NCBI GenBank assembly: GCA_035380245.1
Contig: DAOSXA010000003.1
Span: forward strand, 639,676-703,675
Origin: Candidatus Zixiibacteriota bacterium
Lineage (GTDB): Bacteria > Zixibacteria > MSB-5A5 > GN15 > FEB-12
Direction of reading: 5' to 3'
Length of the DNA: 64,000 bases
Shown: piece by piece, positions 62,161-64,000 of the stretch
Numbering within the stretch: the first letter of the stretch is position 1
Layout: the number at the start of each line of letters is the position of its first letter
Notes under the pieces: generated by a model
What the model was told of the DNA's origin: nothing
The model's input: only the letters and a program-made list of their open reading frames with translations
Database searches by the model: none
Made by a program: the position numbers and the translations under genes

Positions 62161-62497
62161 ATCCCATCGAATCAGAGGGAATGAGTCCGTGATCATTGTG
62201 ACCACAACCTGTTCATCATATCGTCGGACAAGAACCGACAAGGATGAATTCGGACAAGATGGTAAATTGCTATAATGAGAGAGAGACGGAAGGTGTGTGA
62301 CGGATTCAAAAGCGACGGTGCGGTGCGGAACGATGACAAGGGGCTGTCGATAAAAAGGATATTGTTGTCTACGATTTGACAGTCGTATCGGTGATATCTC
62401 CCCGAATCTGTGGTCGGGGCCGGGGGAGGCCCCGTAAGTCAAAGCCGCACTTGGGGCTGCCGGCTCGAATGAGTGGTTCGTGAAACCGCTCTGACTC
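62161..62497 (+). other. Gene-free stretch upstream of the rRNA promoters
   Basis: No credible gene. Contains a GC-rich hairpin CGGGGCC/GGCCCCG around 62415-62435 without a T-run, and a hairpin GAGTGGTT/AACCGCTC at about 62471-62491, directly before the -35 box of promoter P1. It may be a regulatory region or spacer. Confidence 0.4.
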
Positions 62498-62526
62498 TTG
62501 ACAGGGTAAGTCTAAAGGATTATATT
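62498..62526 (+). promoter_or_regulatory. rRNA operon promoter P1
   Basis: TTGACA (62498-62503), 17-bp spacer, TATATT (62521-62526). Predicted start near 62533, about 364 nt before the 16S. Confidence 0.85.
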
Positions 62527-62633
62527 AAACATCCGATAACTATTAGGCGACTTCCGATAAGGGGCAAAAGGGTCGTCACGGCGCTCGAAGGTTGTCGGAT
62601 TTCGAGTTTTCGAAATTATTTGTCCCGCAGGGC

Positions 62634-62682
62634 ATATTTTTTAAAAGAAAAGCCTTGACATCGTCGAATTTGTGAGTATTTT
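62634..62682 (+). promoter_or_regulatory. rRNA operon promoter P2 with UP element
   Basis: AT-rich run 62634-62652 (ATATTTTTTAAAAGAAAAG) typical of an UP element, then TTGACA (62655-62660), 16-bp spacer and TATTTT (62677-62682). Predicted start near 62689. Tandem with P1, as for many rRNA operons. Confidence 0.85.
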
Positions 62683-62896
62683 GAGCGCCTGCCTGCAATG
62701 ATGCAGGCGGTTTTTTGAAGAAGTTCTTTGACAACTAAATAGTCGGACATGAAGAAGAAACTAACTATCTTCATCGTGTCGCGGGTCTTTAGGTTTATTA
62801 ATCTTTGAGATCCTTCAAGAGTAAATCTTGAGCAACAGACGCGTTTTGCGTCTGGGCTTGGGAGCTTTCAAACTGACGAAAATGTTAGTAATAATA
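62683..62896 (+). promoter_or_regulatory. rRNA leader with attenuator-like hairpin and boxA-like sequence
   Basis: Right at the P2 start a 7-bp stem (62691-62697 with 62702-62708) is followed by six T (62711-62716), an intrinsic-terminator shape. Next, GTTCTTTGACAAC (62723-62735) resembles the rrn boxA/antitermination sequence. A further hairpin CAGACGC/GCGTCTG lies near 62837-62856. The layout suggests antitermination control before the 16S. Confidence 0.6.

Positions 62897-64000
<1,104 letters not shown>

Overview
The window is about 64 kb of bacterial chromosome carrying the translation/transcription core, an envelope-focused accessory region and the start of an rRNA operon. It looks like a Gram-negative-type bacterium of the Fibrobacteres-Chlorobi-Bacteroidetes (FCB) superphylum or a neighbouring candidate phylum; Zixibacteria is my best guess. 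The basis is the signal-peptide outer-membrane proteins of the PorV/OmpP1 type, lipoproteins, a TolB-like/surface-antigen barrel fusion, frequent TTG start codons and the 16S fragment. This assignment is inference; aligning the 16S segment at 62897-64000 would settle it. No phage, insertion sequence or CRISPR array is visible.

Region 1 (1-28890) is one long plus-strand block: rplL, an intrinsic terminator/attenuator, rpoB-rpoC, then a near-perfect sigma-70 promoter overlapping the rpoC stop codon. The str (rpsL-rpsG-fusA-tuf), S10, spc and alpha gene sets follow in canonical order through rplQ, ending in a strong terminator. Several proteins (L22, L29, S3) carry long charged C-terminal extensions. 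TTG start codons are common (rpoB, rpsL, rpsC, rpsE, rpsM), and rpmJ (L36) and several corrected starts are given here.

Region 2 (28891-42000) holds housekeeping and envelope genes in short units: a membrane-anchored hypothetical, plsY, gpsA, a MerR-type regulator, tRNA-Pro(GGG), a GT2 glycosyltransferase, a tiny Lys-rich protein, DinB-like, surE, tRNA-Pro(CGG), a TIGR00725/SLOG protein, acyP, apt, tRNA-Arg(CCU), a PorV/OmpP1-type barrel, a TPR protein, a GH57 glycosidase, a Tic20/DUF4870-type membrane protein and an M48 lipoprotein metallopeptidase.

Region 3 (42000-51850) is the most unusual. A 750-bp gene-free stretch has a promoter-hairpin-terminator unit that looks like a ~160-nt small RNA, then a strongly structured element with competing pairings, then a textbook sigma-54 (-24/-12) promoter for a second PorV-type gene. 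A second sigma-54 promoter precedes an undecaprenyl-phosphate sugar transferase. A PEGA/DUF5683 protein, an FN3 lipoprotein and a membrane protein follow, then a complete sigma-54 activator (receiver-AAA+-Fis). This suggests a local phosphorelay/sigma-54-controlled outer-membrane/exopolysaccharide regulon. SbcD (possibly leaderless) and a convergent sodium:neurotransmitter-type symporter close the region.

Region 4 (51848-62160) is a tight envelope unit: an outer-membrane barrel, uppP, a heptosyltransferase-GmhB-type phosphatase fusion, an AmmeMemoRadiSam radical SAM enzyme, a peptidase-MA/TolB/surface-antigen fusion, a PQQ-propeller lipoprotein and a HEAT-repeat protein, ending in a terminator. 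Region 5 (62161-64000) has tandem sigma-70 promoters, an rRNA leader with a terminator-like hairpin and boxA-like sequence, and the first ~1.1 kb of 16S rRNA, cut by the window end.
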